This document shows positions 7,968 through 16,475 of a stretch of DNA of 30,087 nt, one piece after another. The stretch is from NCBI GenBank assembly GCA_964425135.1, contig CAYRKW010000039.1, positions 1-30,087 on the forward strand, read 5' to 3'. The notes under the pieces were generated by a model. It did no database searches, was not told the DNA's origin, and was given only the letters and a program-made list of their open reading frames with translations. Made by a program: the position numbers and the translations under genes. Position 1 is the stretch's first letter. Every line of letters begins with the position of its first letter. The DNA is from CAYLLD01 sp964425135 (lineage in GTDB: Bacteria > Pseudomonadota > Alphaproteobacteria > Rhodobacterales > Rhodobacteraceae).

Positions 7968-9132
7968 ATGGGTGTCGGACGGCACCTTCCATGTCGCAGC
8001 AATTGCGCAGGTTGCACTATTGAATTTCACGCTTGCGATCCTGATCCGGCAACAACGGGTCGTGAACGCTCTTTTCTGGGTGGCAACGCGGATCCCCAAA
8101 AGCTGGCCATTATGGATACGCTGGTCTGCGGGCAAGGTATTTCACTTTGGAGGCTTGCACTCGGGTGGCGCAGTTGCGGGATCGATCTGGTTCGCATTTC
8201 TCCTGTGTGGGCTGGTGGCGAACGCAGTGAGCGGGGTTGCCGGTCCCTCAGCCCTGACGTTGGGATTGAGCGCAGTGATGGTTGCCCTGATGGTCTGCAT
8301 GATCGCAACGGCCATCGGCCCCATTCGCCAGAAGTTCCACAACCGGTTCGAACATGTTCACCGCTTTGCGGGATGGACCCTTCTGGCGCTGTTTTGGGCC
8401 CAGAACGCAGCGATGGTGCGGGATGCTGGTGTGCCGCTTACGTCAAGTCTCGCGTTTTGGCTTTTGTGCGTGATTACCCTGTCGATTGCTTCGCCGTGGA
8501 TGACACTCAAGAAGGTGCCTGTTGAGATCGAGAAACCGTCGGACCATGCTGTCGTGGTACGGTTCAACTATGGCGACACACCTTTTGCGGGATCATCCAA
8601 CGCGCTGAGTTTGGACCCGCTTCGCGAATGGCATTCTTTTGCCAATATCCCGACCCCCGGAGAAGACGGCTACCGTCTGATCATCAGCCGGGCCGGGGAT
8701 TGGACGGGGCGGTTTATCGATAATCCGCCGGATAAAGTATGGGTCAAAGGCATCACGACTTCTGGCGTTGCGCGGATCGAGGTCCTGTTTCACAAAGTCG
8801 TCTATGTCGGGACAGGCAGTGGCATTGGGCCAATCCTGCCACATCTTTTAGCCCATGACGTTCCCAACAAGCTGATCTGGTCAACCCGCTCACCGCGCAA
8901 GACATATGGCGACAAGCTGATCGACGAGATCGAAGCCAATACAGAAGATCCGCTGATCTGGGATACTGACACGCGCGGCAAGCCTGACTTATCGGCTCTT
9001 GCCCTTGCGGCAGTTCGGGAGACCGGCGCTGAGGCTGTGATCGTCATCTCGAACCAAAAGCTGACAAAACGCGTGATTTACGACATGGAACGGCGGGGCA
9101 TTCCCGCGTTTGGCGCAATCTGGGACAGTTGA
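7968..9132 (+). CDS. Membrane FAD/NAD(P)-type oxidoreductase, C-terminal part of TmpL-like protein (5' end in gap)
   Basis: About 388 residues are visible; the reading frame begins with the codon at 7969. The first half has about five hydrophobic segments (HVAAIAQVALLNFTLAILI, GAVAGSIWFAFLLCGLVA, LSAVMVALMVCMIATAIG, FAGWTLLALFWAQNAAMV, LAFWLLCVITLSIASPW). A His-bearing HFGGLHSGGAVAG and an FEHVHRFAGWT motif could bind haem or metal, as in ferric-reductase-like TmpA/TmpL proteins. The second half is a ferredoxin-NADP reductase-like unit with the nucleotide loop VVYVGTGSGIGP. No start codon with a ribosome site is visible in this frame, which supports a fusion with the adenylation domain to the left. 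The stop is one base before the next ATG, so the enoyl-CoA hydratase is translationally coupled. Confidence 0.78.
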
Positions 9133-9133
9133 T

Positions 9134-9928
9134 ATGTCGGACGCAACACAGGAGTTTGAGACAATCGAGGTCACCAAAGCAGGCCGCGTTGTCACAATAC
9201 GTTTTAACCGACCGGACGCGCTCAATGCGCTGAACACGCAGTCCATGGAAGAGGTGCTTGCCTGCGCCTCATATCACGATCGCGACCCTGACGTTGGATG
9301 CTTTGTGCTGGCCGGGAATGAGCGTGCTTTTGCGGCGGGCGCCGACATTAGCGAGCTTATCAAGCACGACTACAGCTCAATGTACGATAGTGCGTTTTTT
9401 GCGGGCTGGGATCAGTTTGCAGCGTTGCGTACTCCCAAGATTGCCGCGGTTTCGGGGTATGCGCTTGGCGGCGGATGCGAGGTGGCGATGATGTGCGATA
9501 TCATATTGGCAAGCGATAGTGCTAAATTTGGGCAACCCGAGGTAAAGATCGGCTGCATTCCCGGTATTGGCGGAACCCAACGATTGACGCGGCTCGTGGG
9601 CCGCGCCCGCGCTATGGACATGATCCTGACAGGGCGCATGATCACGGCTCAAGAGGCTTTGGCGATGGGACTGGTCAGCCGTGTTGTCAATGATGATGCG
9701 CTGATGGACACCGCTCAGGACATCGCGGAAACCATTGCCGGGTATCCAAAAGATATCGTTATGATGGCTCGGGCGTGTGTGAATGAAGCCGAAGAGGTTG
9801 GCTTGCAATCGGGGATCCGCTTCGAACGTCAGATGTATCATGCACTTTACGGATTGCCTGCCCAGCAAGAAGGTATGCGCGCATTTCTGGAAAAACGTCC
9901 GCCGCGTTTTCGTGCGGACGAACGCTGA
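9134..9928 (+). CDS. Enoyl-CoA hydratase/isomerase family protein
   Basis: A 264-residue crotonase. The CoA/oxyanion segments RAFAAGADISEL and SGYALGGGCEVAMMCD are intact. Both catalytic glutamates of true enoyl-CoA hydratases are present: Glu116 in GGGCE and Glu136 in FGQPE. IGCIPGIGGTQRLTR and a family-typical C terminus (FLEKRPPRF) follow. It should hydrate a 2-enoyl-CoA. The ATG at 9134 lies just after the stop of the membrane oxidoreductase (9130-9132). The neighbouring CoA ligase and acyl-CoA-dehydrogenase-like protein could give it a substrate in the same pathway. A general fatty-acid role is the alternative. Confidence 0.92.
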   Translation: MSDATQEFETIEVTKAGRVVTIRFNRPDALNALNTQSMEEVLACASYHDRDPDVGCFVLAGNERAFAAGADISELIKHDYSSMYDSAFFAGWDQFAALRTPKIAAVSGYALGGGCEVAMMCDIILASDSAKFGQPEVKIGCIPGIGGTQRLTRLVGRARAMDMILTGRMITAQEALAMGLVSRVVNDDALMDTAQDIAETIAGYPKDIVMMARACVNEAEEVGLQSGIRFERQMYHALYGLPAQQEGMRAFLEKRPPRFRADER

Positions 9929-10040
9929 GGCGTTGATGGCGTGAAAGACGATTTATCGCGCCCTTCCCCTGCTCTGCGGCAAAATTGGCTTTGTCCGACA
10001 TCGCTCTTGACGGCATGTTTGCAGACTGTGACACATTCTC

Positions 10041-11078
10041 ATGATGTGTTCCGATACGATATGTCCGTCCTGGATTGACGCTTTCGAAACGGTGTTTTCA
10101 CTGTGCAGGATGCGTCCGTCCGAGCGGATAACTCTGCTGTCGGAAACCGGCTCGCGCGCTGTTCTGGTGACGCTTGCACAGACGGCGCTCGACTGCATGA
10201 AACTGCCCTATGAGGCGATCTGCGTGCCGACACCTGCCGCGCCAAAAGGGCCGATCATTCGCTCGACCGGGGCCAGCGAAGCGCTCGACGGTGCCCCTGA
10301 CGTGGTCGCTGCCCTCTGCACCGCTGATGTTGTAATCGACCTGACCATCGAGGGGCTGATGCACGCGCGGCAAACGGCACAAATCCTGCAATCGGGCGCG
10401 CGGATTATGACTATTTCGAACGAGCACCCGGACATCCTTGCGCGCATGGTACCCGAAGCGGAGATGAAGGATGTGGTGCGGGACGCAGTGAAACACTGCC
10501 GCGATGCCACTGCGATGACGGTCCAATCGGACGCCGGCACGGATCTGAGCGTTGATATGACGGGTGCGGCGACTGTGGGCATTTGGGGATTTACCGACCG
10601 CCCCGGCACCCTGGCCCATTGGCCTGCCGGACTTGTGGTCAGCTTTCCCAAGAAAGGGACCACCAATGGGCAATTGGTGTTCCAGCCGGGGGACCTCAAT
10701 CTGACATTCAAGCGCTACTTCGAAAGCGAAGTTATTTTCACACTGAAGGATGATTTCGTCACCGAGATTACCGGGACCGGCACCGATGCCAAACTGATGC
10801 GGGCCTATTTCGCAGGCTTCGATGATCCGCTCGCCTATGCGACCAGCCATGTCGGCTGGGGGCTGAACCGGGCGGCGCGCTACGAAGCGCTGACGATGTA
10901 TGACAGGCACGATTTGAACGGCACAGAGCTGCGCGCGCTGGCAGGAAATTTCCTCTATTCCACCGGCGCAAATGAGTTTGCCGGGCGCTTCACCCGTGGG
11001 CATTTTGACCTGCCGATGATGGGGTGCGACATCGCGCTTGACGGCGATCTGGTGGTGCGAGGGGGCGGGTTGGTATGA
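10041..11078 (+). CDS. NicX-like 2,5-dihydroxypyridine 5,6-dioxygenase family protein (M29-like)
   Basis: A 345-residue protein of the M29-aminopeptidase-like group that contains NicX, the Fe(II) ring-cleavage dioxygenase of nicotinate catabolism. The NicX metal ligands have clear equivalents: His270 in TSHVGWGLN, and His321/Asp323 in GHFDLPM (HxD). Other shared stretches are ERITLLSE near the start, DVVIDLTIEGLMH, RPGTLAHWPAGLVVSFP and GNFLYSTGANE. The length matches NicX (about 350). The start at 10041 (or the ATG at 10044) keeps the N-terminal helix found in the family; an ATG at 10110 would delete it. The 3' end overlaps an alpha/beta hydrolase by 4 bp, as expected for a NicX/NicD-like pair. 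The substrate may be 2,5-dihydroxypyridine or another hydroxylated N-heteroaromatic. Confidence 0.8.
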   Translation: MMCSDTICPSWIDAFETVFSLCRMRPSERITLLSETGSRAVLVTLAQTALDCMKLPYEAICVPTPAAPKGPIIRSTGASEALDGAPDVVAALCTADVVIDLTIEGLMHARQTAQILQSGARIMTISNEHPDILARMVPEAEMKDVVRDAVKHCRDATAMTVQSDAGTDLSVDMTGAATVGIWGFTDRPGTLAHWPAGLVVSFPKKGTTNGQLVFQPGDLNLTFKRYFESEVIFTLKDDFVTEITGTGTDAKLMRAYFAGFDDPLAYATSHVGWGLNRAARYEALTMYDRHDLNGTELRALAGNFLYSTGANEFAGRFTRGHFDLPMMGCDIALDGDLVVRGGGLV

Positions 11079-11857
11079 CCCATGGGATCACCTATGAGAC
11101 TGCTGGATCGGGCGGTGAGACGATTGTCTTTCTACACGGTATCGGCGCGGATGCGGGCAGCTTTCACCACCAGATGAACGCCTTTGCCGGGTATCGGACG
11201 CTCGCATGGAACATGCCCGGCTATCGCGGGTCCGAGCTGCGGCAGAACCCGCCGGATTTTGCGCATCTGTCAGACCGGCTTGCTGCATTGATCGCAGAGA
11301 TTGGCGGGCCTGTGCATCTGGTGGGGCAATCTATCGGCGGTATGGTGGCGCTCGATCACGCGCTGCGTCGCCCGCAAGACGTCTCATCGTTGAGCCTTGT
11401 TGCCACAACGCCCCGGTTTGGTGGCCGCGACGACAGCTTCAAGACCGCCTTCCTGGCTGCGCGGCTTGCGCCGTTGGATGCCGGGCAAACTATGGAGGAG
11501 ATGGCCGCAAAGACCGCACCGCACCTGGTAGGCCCGGACACATCGCCCAAAGAGATCGCACGGATTGAGGCAAGGCTGGCAGCTGTCCCCGAAGCGACCT
11601 GGCGCGGGATATTGCACTGTCTTGTAACGTTTGATCGCTACGCTGATCTGAGCGCTGTGACTTGCCCGACGCTGGTGGTCGGCGGCGCGCTTGATCAGAA
11701 CGCACCTGCCAAAACTGTGGAGAAAATGGCGGCGCAGATCCCTGATGCGCGGTGCCTGATCCTGAGTAATGCCGGCCATATGCTGCATCAGGAACGCCCC
11801 GACGCCTTCAATGCTGAGATGACAACATTCTTGAACGAGTTTGCGCGAAATGACTGA
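11075..11857 (+). CDS. Alpha/beta hydrolase (NicD-like candidate)
   Basis: A 260-residue cytosolic alpha/beta hydrolase. It has the oxyanion motif HGIGAD (21-26), the nucleophile elbow GQSIGG (Ser86), the acid Asp207 in GGALDQNAP and the catalytic His235 in SNAGHMLHQE. Similar proteins include 3-oxoadipate enol-lactonase and N-formylmaleamate deformylase (NicD). The second role is favoured here because the gene overlaps a NicX-like dioxygenase and such dioxygenases produce N-formylmaleamate. It overlaps the next gene by 8 bp. No maleamate amidase (NicF) or maleate isomerase (NicE) is visible, so the complete nicotinate route is not encoded in this window. Confidence 0.82.
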   Translation: MTHGITYETAGSGGETIVFLHGIGADAGSFHHQMNAFAGYRTLAWNMPGYRGSELRQNPPDFAHLSDRLAALIAEIGGPVHLVGQSIGGMVALDHALRRPQDVSSLSLVATTPRFGGRDDSFKTAFLAARLAPLDAGQTMEEMAAKTAPHLVGPDTSPKEIARIEARLAAVPEATWRGILHCLVTFDRYADLSAVTCPTLVVGGALDQNAPAKTVEKMAAQIPDARCLILSNAGHMLHQERPDAFNAEMTTFLNEFARND

Positions 11858-13103
11858 CATAGACCCGATTTTCGAGCCCGACGCGTGGCACCTCACCGAC
11901 AAGCAAGCCGCGCTTTCCCGCAAGGCACGTGTCTTGGCGTCAGAGAAATTTGCGCCGCGTGCAGCGAAATACGACCGTGAGGCCAGCTTTCCGACAGAGA
12001 ATTATCGCGATCTGGCAAACTCGGGCCTGTTAGGCATTTGTATCCCCGAAAGTGAAGGCGGCATTGGTGCGGACCTTAAGACCTATATGCTGACCGCTGC
12101 CGAGATCGGGCGGTTTTGCGGGGCGACGGCGCTGACGTTCAATATGCATGTCTCGTCGTGCCTTTGGACCGGTGATCTGCTCGACCAGCTTGAGATCGAT
12201 GAGGACAAACGCGCCGAGCATCAACAGATGCGCAAGCTGCATTACCGCCGGATTTTGGAGGATGGTAAAGTCTACGCGCAGCCGTTTTCCGAAGGCGGGG
12301 CCGCTGCTGCGGGGTTCAAGGCGTTCGGGACAACCGCGCTCAAGGTCGAGGGCGGATGGCGGATCAACGGCAAGAAAATCTTCGCCTCGCTTTCCGGGCA
12401 TGCGGATTATTACGGCGCGCTTTGCACGGCTCTCTTTGCACCCGATGATGCGCATTCCCGCCGCAACACCATGTATCTCGCCGTGCCAGCAGATGCGGAT
12501 GGCGTGCAGGTCGAGGGCGCGTGGGATCCCCTGGGGATGCGCGGCACGGTTTCGCGCACGTTGATCTTTGAAGACGTTTTTGTGCCGGACGAAGGCCAGT
12601 TGATGCCCATGGGCGTCTATCCAAGCGCTGCGATGCGCTGGCCGCATATGTTCATGACGCTCACGCCCGCGTATATCGGGATTGCGCAGGCCTGCTATGA
12701 TTTCACCATCGCCTATCTGCGCGGTGAAGTGCCCGGAACGCCGCCGGTCAAACGCCGCATGTTCCCCACCAAGCAGCTTGCGGTGGCGCAAATGAAAGTA
12801 ATGCTGGAACAGACCAAGGCGGTCTGGTTTCAGGCGATCTCGGAAGCGCGCCCCGATCCGAGCGAGGACAGCCTGATGCGGGCGTGGGTCGCGCAGCATA
12901 CGGTGATGGAGAACGCTAACGAGCTGGCGCAGCTGGCGATCCGCACCTGCGGCGGGCAATCAATGTTGCGCTCCCTGCCGCTGGAGCGTCTCTATCGCGA
13001 CAGCCGTTGCGGCTCGCTGATGCTGCCTTGGACGGCGGAGCTGTGTCTCGACAAATTGGGTAAAGCCGCGCTCTACCGCCCCGGAGAAAGCGATGACGAT
13101 TGA
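11850..13103 (+). CDS. Acyl-CoA dehydrogenase-fold flavoprotein lacking the usual catalytic Glu
   Basis: A 417-residue protein of the acyl-CoA dehydrogenase superfamily. The N-terminal helical domain contains GLLGICIPESEGGIGAD. The FAD-binding beta domain includes GGWRINGKKIFASLSGHADYY and GMRGTVSRT. The C-terminal domain ends in YRDSRCGSLMLPWTAE. In ordinary family members this last region reads YRD...YEGT with the proton-abstracting Glu; here LPWT occupies the site, with Pro393/Trp394 where Glu-Gly would be. The base may sit elsewhere, as in isovaleryl-CoA dehydrogenase, or the protein may be a monooxygenase or other oxidase of the fold. The start at 11850 overlaps the hydrolase gene, and the stop overlaps the CoA ligase by 11 bp, so all four genes are one operon. 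Confidence 0.85.
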   Translation: MTDIDPIFEPDAWHLTDKQAALSRKARVLASEKFAPRAAKYDREASFPTENYRDLANSGLLGICIPESEGGIGADLKTYMLTAAEIGRFCGATALTFNMHVSSCLWTGDLLDQLEIDEDKRAEHQQMRKLHYRRILEDGKVYAQPFSEGGAAAAGFKAFGTTALKVEGGWRINGKKIFASLSGHADYYGALCTALFAPDDAHSRRNTMYLAVPADADGVQVEGAWDPLGMRGTVSRTLIFEDVFVPDEGQLMPMGVYPSAAMRWPHMFMTLTPAYIGIAQACYDFTIAYLRGEVPGTPPVKRRMFPTKQLAVAQMKVMLEQTKAVWFQAISEARPDPSEDSLMRAWVAQHTVMENANELAQLAIRTCGGQSMLRSLPLERLYRDSRCGSLMLPWTAELCLDKLGKAALYRPGESDDD

Positions 13104-14514
13104 TCGTTGGATCACCGAGGCGGCAGCGCAGCATCCGGACAAATGCGCGATTGAGTACGAAGGGGCGCAGCTCAGCTACGCCCGGCTCGCGGCGCTGATT
13201 GACGCTTCGGTTGCGGATTTGCACGGGCGCGGCGTGGGTCATGGCGATCGCGTCGCGTGGTATGGTCTGAACAGCCCGCAGGTCTTCGTTCTGCTATTCG
13301 CTTGCGCACGCATCGGCGCGATCTTTGTGCCGCTGAACTGGCGTCTGGCCGATGCCGAGATCGCTCAGACCATCGCCAATTGCAGCCCGTCGGCGATCTT
13401 CTGGGACAACACATTCGCGGCGCAGGCGAAGGATTTGCCGACCACCTTGCCTCAAGGCGACAGCGACCGAACAGCACGTAGCGACGACCCGCTGCTAATC
13501 GTCTATACCTCCGGCTCGACGGGAATGCCCAAGGGCGTGGTTCTTGCACAGGAGGCTTTGATCGCCAACGCTGCCATGTCGGTGCATGCGCATGGGTTGA
13601 CCCAAGGCGACACGGTGCTGAATGTGCTGCCGCTTTTTCACGTGGGCGGGCTGAATATCTTGCCGACGCCTGCGTTTTCCATCGGCGCGACGGTGGTTCT
13701 GCACAAGATGTTCGATCCTGCCGCGATGATCCGCGATCTGCACCGGGTTCAGGCGGCGATCACTGTTCCAACGGTTTTGGGCGCGCTTTTGAACGCGCCG
13801 CAATGGGCTGACGCTGATCTGACGGCGCTGCGTTGCCTGTCGATTGGGTCCACTGATGTGCCGCTGGCGATGATCCATGCGTTGCATAGCCGGGGTGTGC
13901 CGCTGCTGCAAATCTACGGCGCCACCGAAACCGCGCCTTTTGCAATCTATCAGACCCATGCGGATGCGATGGCGACGGAGGGGTCTATCGGTCGAAGCGG
14001 GGCTTGTGACATTCGACTGGTGGACCCGGAAAGCGGCACTGATGTGAGTGTTGATCAGCCCGGGGAGATATGGGTCAAGGGCCGCAACACTCTTCGCCAA
14101 TATTGGAACAACCCGGCGCAAACAGAACAGAGCATGTCAGGCAGTTGGTTCAAAACCGGAGATGTGGCGAAGGTTAATGCGGAAGGGCAGTATTACTTCG
14201 TAGACCGCATCAAACACATCATCATTTCCGGCGGCGAAAACATCTACCCCGCCGAGATCGAACGTGTGCTGGCCGAACATCCTGCAATCAGCGAGGTGTC
14301 AGTCGTTGGAATGCCTGACCCCAAATGGGGTGAGACGCCAGTGGCCGTTGCCGTTCGCGATGGCACGGTCTCCGAGGACGCGCTGCTGGCGATGCTGGAC
14401 GGCCGGATCGCGCGCTACAAACACCCCCGCCGCGTGGTGTTTGTGGACGCACTGCCGCGGAACGTGATGGGCAAGGTCAGCACCGATGAGGTAAAGGCGC
14501 TTGTGGTGGAGTGA
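13093..14514 (+). CDS. Class I adenylate-forming acyl/aryl-CoA ligase
   Basis: A 473-residue AMP-binding enzyme with a full motif set: P-loop YTSGSTGMPKG, YGATET, WFKTGD, the hinge region DRIKHIIISGGENIYPAEIE, and the C-terminal catalytic Lys in LPRNVMGKV. It should activate a carboxylic acid through an acyl-AMP to a CoA thioester. It is on the short side for the family (usual lengths 500-550) because loops in the N-terminal domain are trimmed. It is the last gene of the operon with the NicX-like dioxygenase, so it probably activates a substrate or product of that pathway. The sequence does not reveal whether this is aromatic or aliphatic. The next gene is convergent, 45 bp downstream. Confidence 0.9.
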   Translation: MTIDRWITEAAAQHPDKCAIEYEGAQLSYARLAALIDASVADLHGRGVGHGDRVAWYGLNSPQVFVLLFACARIGAIFVPLNWRLADAEIAQTIANCSPSAIFWDNTFAAQAKDLPTTLPQGDSDRTARSDDPLLIVYTSGSTGMPKGVVLAQEALIANAAMSVHAHGLTQGDTVLNVLPLFHVGGLNILPTPAFSIGATVVLHKMFDPAAMIRDLHRVQAAITVPTVLGALLNAPQWADADLTALRCLSIGSTDVPLAMIHALHSRGVPLLQIYGATETAPFAIYQTHADAMATEGSIGRSGACDIRLVDPESGTDVSVDQPGEIWVKGRNTLRQYWNNPAQTEQSMSGSWFKTGDVAKVNAEGQYYFVDRIKHIIISGGENIYPAEIERVLAEHPAISEVSVVGMPDPKWGETPVAVAVRDGTVSEDALLAMLDGRIARYKHPRRVVFVDALPRNVMGKVSTDEVKALVVE

Positions 14515-14559
14515 GGCCGGTTGTGGGTTGGAAGGCCGATTTCGGGATATCAACAAACC

Positions 14560-15912
14560 TCAATGCCCCAGCGCACCCATCGTCTGAGGCAGCACGAGCG
14601 CGATCCATGGGATCAGCACGATCAGAGCGAGGCGCAGGATATCGGCGATCCAGAACGGGGTAACGCCTCGGAAAATCGTACCGGTCGAGACATCGCCGAC
14701 AACGCCTTTGAGGATAAATACGTTCAACCCCACAGGCGGCGTAATCAGGCTAATCTCGGTCACAACGACAACCACAATCCCGAACCAGATCGGATCATAG
14801 CCAAGGCTCGTCACCAGCGGGAAGAATATCGGCACGGTCAACAGCAGCATCGAAAGCGATTCAAACACGCAGCCCAGTACGATATAGATCGCAAGGATCA
14901 TCAGGATCACGACGAAATTCGGGACGTCATAATGGGTGACCAATCCGATCAGCGCTTCGGGCAGTCCGGCCAGATTGACGAAGTTGGAAAATATCTGCGC
15001 GCCGATCAGCACGGAAAAGAGGGCTGCCGTGGTGAAGCTCGTCTCTCGCAAAACCTCAAACGTGGACCGCACCGTCAGCCCACCGCGCGCCAGGGCGATC
15101 AGGAAAGCGCCTGCGGCCCCCATGCCCGCAGCTTCCGTCGGGGAGAACGTCAGGTTCAAGGGCTCAACATCGAGAACGCCGTATAGCCCGCCGATAACGA
15201 GGAAAAACAGTAGCAAAACAGCCCAGACGGATCGCAGTGCGCGCAGCCGGTCCGGCCAGCGTGTCGCCGCTCCTGCTGGGCCTGCGTCTGGGTTGCGCCA
15301 GACGGTCCAGCGCACTGCGAACATATAAAAGAAGATGCCCAGAATGCCCGGCAGAATACCAGCCATGAACAGCTTGCCGATCGAGGTTTCGGTGAGCAGC
15401 CCGTAGATCACGAGGATCACCGAAGGCGGGATAAGAATGCCCAGCGTGCCGCCAGCCGCGATGGAGGCTGTCGATAGCCCGTCGGAGTAGCCGTAGCGCC
15501 GCATTTCCGGCATCGCGACTTTGGACATGGTCGCGGCCGTTGCGAGCGATGATCCGCAGATCGCTGAAAACCCGCCGCAAGCCGCGACGGTGGCCATGGC
15601 AATCCCGCCCCGAAGATGGCCCAGAAACGCGTTCGAAACCGCATAAAGCTCGCGCGCCATACCGCCCTTGTTCACAAACAGACCCATGAGGATAAAGAGC
15701 GGCACGACCGACAGGCCGTAGTCCTGCGCCGTGTCGGTGATCTGCCGTCCGACCATCGACATAGCGGCTTTTAGCCCGCGTTCATCGAAGATTGAGCCGC
15801 CGCGCTCATACGCAAAGCCGAAAGTCCCCACCAGCCCCATCGCAAACACAATGGGCATACGGATCAGAACCAGAAAAAGGACGAGGAAAAATCCGATAAG
15901 CGCAGCGGTCAT
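14560..15912 (-). CDS. dctM: TRAP transporter large permease DctM
   Basis: A 450-residue multi-spanning membrane protein (DctM family, 12 or more helices). It opens with MTAALIGFFLVLFLVLIRMPIVFAMG, and has the typical GGFSAICGSSLATAATM motif, GTLGILIPPSVILVIYG, and ITPPVGLNVFILKGV near the C terminus. It performs Na+-coupled substrate translocation with DctQ and DctP. The start is the ATG at 15912 overlapping the dctQ stop (ATGA). A longer in-frame extension upstream has no family resemblance. About 35 extra residues after residue 200 (rich in W and R) make it slightly longer than many DctM proteins, a common variation. Confidence 0.92.
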   Translation of the reverse strand: MTAALIGFFLVLFLVLIRMPIVFAMGLVGTFGFAYERGGSIFDERGLKAAMSMVGRQITDTAQDYGLSVVPLFILMGLFVNKGGMARELYAVSNAFLGHLRGGIAMATVAACGGFSAICGSSLATAATMSKVAMPEMRRYGYSDGLSTASIAAGGTLGILIPPSVILVIYGLLTETSIGKLFMAGILPGILGIFFYMFAVRWTVWRNPDAGPAGAATRWPDRLRALRSVWAVLLLFFLVIGGLYGVLDVEPLNLTFSPTEAAGMGAAGAFLIALARGGLTVRSTFEVLRETSFTTAALFSVLIGAQIFSNFVNLAGLPEALIGLVTHYDVPNFVVILMILAIYIVLGCVFESLSMLLLTVPIFFPLVTSLGYDPIWFGIVVVVVTEISLITPPVGLNVFILKGVVGDVSTGTIFRGVTPFWIADILRLALIVLIPWIALVLPQTMGALGH

Positions 15913-16415
15913 GCGCCTGCCTCCGCCAGCGCTTTGGGCGCGAAGAGGTGCATCAGGCCCGTGACGATCAGAACGAGGGCGGTTATCCAGACAGAGACGG
16001 CGATGAACCAGCCGACATAGAAGAGCGGCAGGTTGAGATACTCCGTCACATCGCCATAGTCCCGCGCACGTTCGGCCAGAACCCAAACGCGCTGCGCGGG
16101 CCAGATGAGCATGATCCCGCAGGCGATATACAAGACCACATTGCGCAGGCGGTCGAGCCGGAAACGCGCAAACAGCCCATCGGTCAGATCGACAGAGATA
16201 TGCCCGCCCGTCGCCGACATCACTGGCAAAACCGAAAAGACAATGATCGCCATCAGCACACGGGTCAGCTCGCTCGCCGCTTCGATGGGCGCGTTAAACG
16301 CAGAGCGCAGCACCACGTCACAAAATGTCATTACCATCAGAGCAAACAACGCCAGACACGCCACGAAAACGGGCAGCGCCGCTGCGCGCCGCAGGAATGA
16401 GGCGAGTGCTTGCAT
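15909..16415 (-). CDS. dctQ: TRAP transporter small permease DctQ
   Basis: A 168-residue protein with four predicted membrane helices (AALPVFVACLALFALMVMTF; VLMAIIVFSVLPVMSATGG; VVLYIACGIMLIWPAQRVW; FYVGWFIAVSVWITALVLIV). It carries the family-typical FCDVVLRSAFN after helix 1. It links the periplasmic binding protein to DctM. It overlaps dctM by ATGA and follows dctP after 60 bp containing a strong hairpin, an arrangement that usually lets the binding protein be made in excess. Confidence 0.9.
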   Translation of the reverse strand: MQALASFLRRAAALPVFVACLALFALMVMTFCDVVLRSAFNAPIEAASELTRVLMAIIVFSVLPVMSATGGHISVDLTDGLFARFRLDRLRNVVLYIACGIMLIWPAQRVWVLAERARDYGDVTEYLNLPLFYVGWFIAVSVWITALVLIVTGLMHLFAPKALAEAGA

Positions 16416-16439
16416 GGAATGTCGGCCTGTCAGCGCTAC

Positions 16440-16469
16440 GGGCGAAGCGATCGGGTGACCGCTTCGCCC
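16440..16469. terminator. Intercistronic hairpin between dctP and dctQ
   Basis: GGGCGAAGCG and CGCTTCGCCC form a perfect 10-bp stem with a 10-nt loop, six bases after the dctP stop. No T tract follows in the dctP direction. It is therefore more likely an mRNA-stabilising or attenuating hairpin than a full terminator. Confidence 0.5.
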
Positions 16470-16475
16470 TTTGTC

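Noticed and set aside
10098..12959. Long open frames on the minus strand opposite the NicX-like and acyl-CoA-dehydrogenase-like genes
   Set aside because: They are Arg/His/Pro-rich antisense shadows of high-GC genes with no recognisable domains or ribosome sites, and the plus-strand proteins are clearly conserved.
11850..13103. HpaB-like hydroxylase for the hpa pathway
   Set aside because: It shares only the broad fold. Sequence motifs are of the acyl-CoA dehydrogenase family and it belongs to a different operon 8 kb away.
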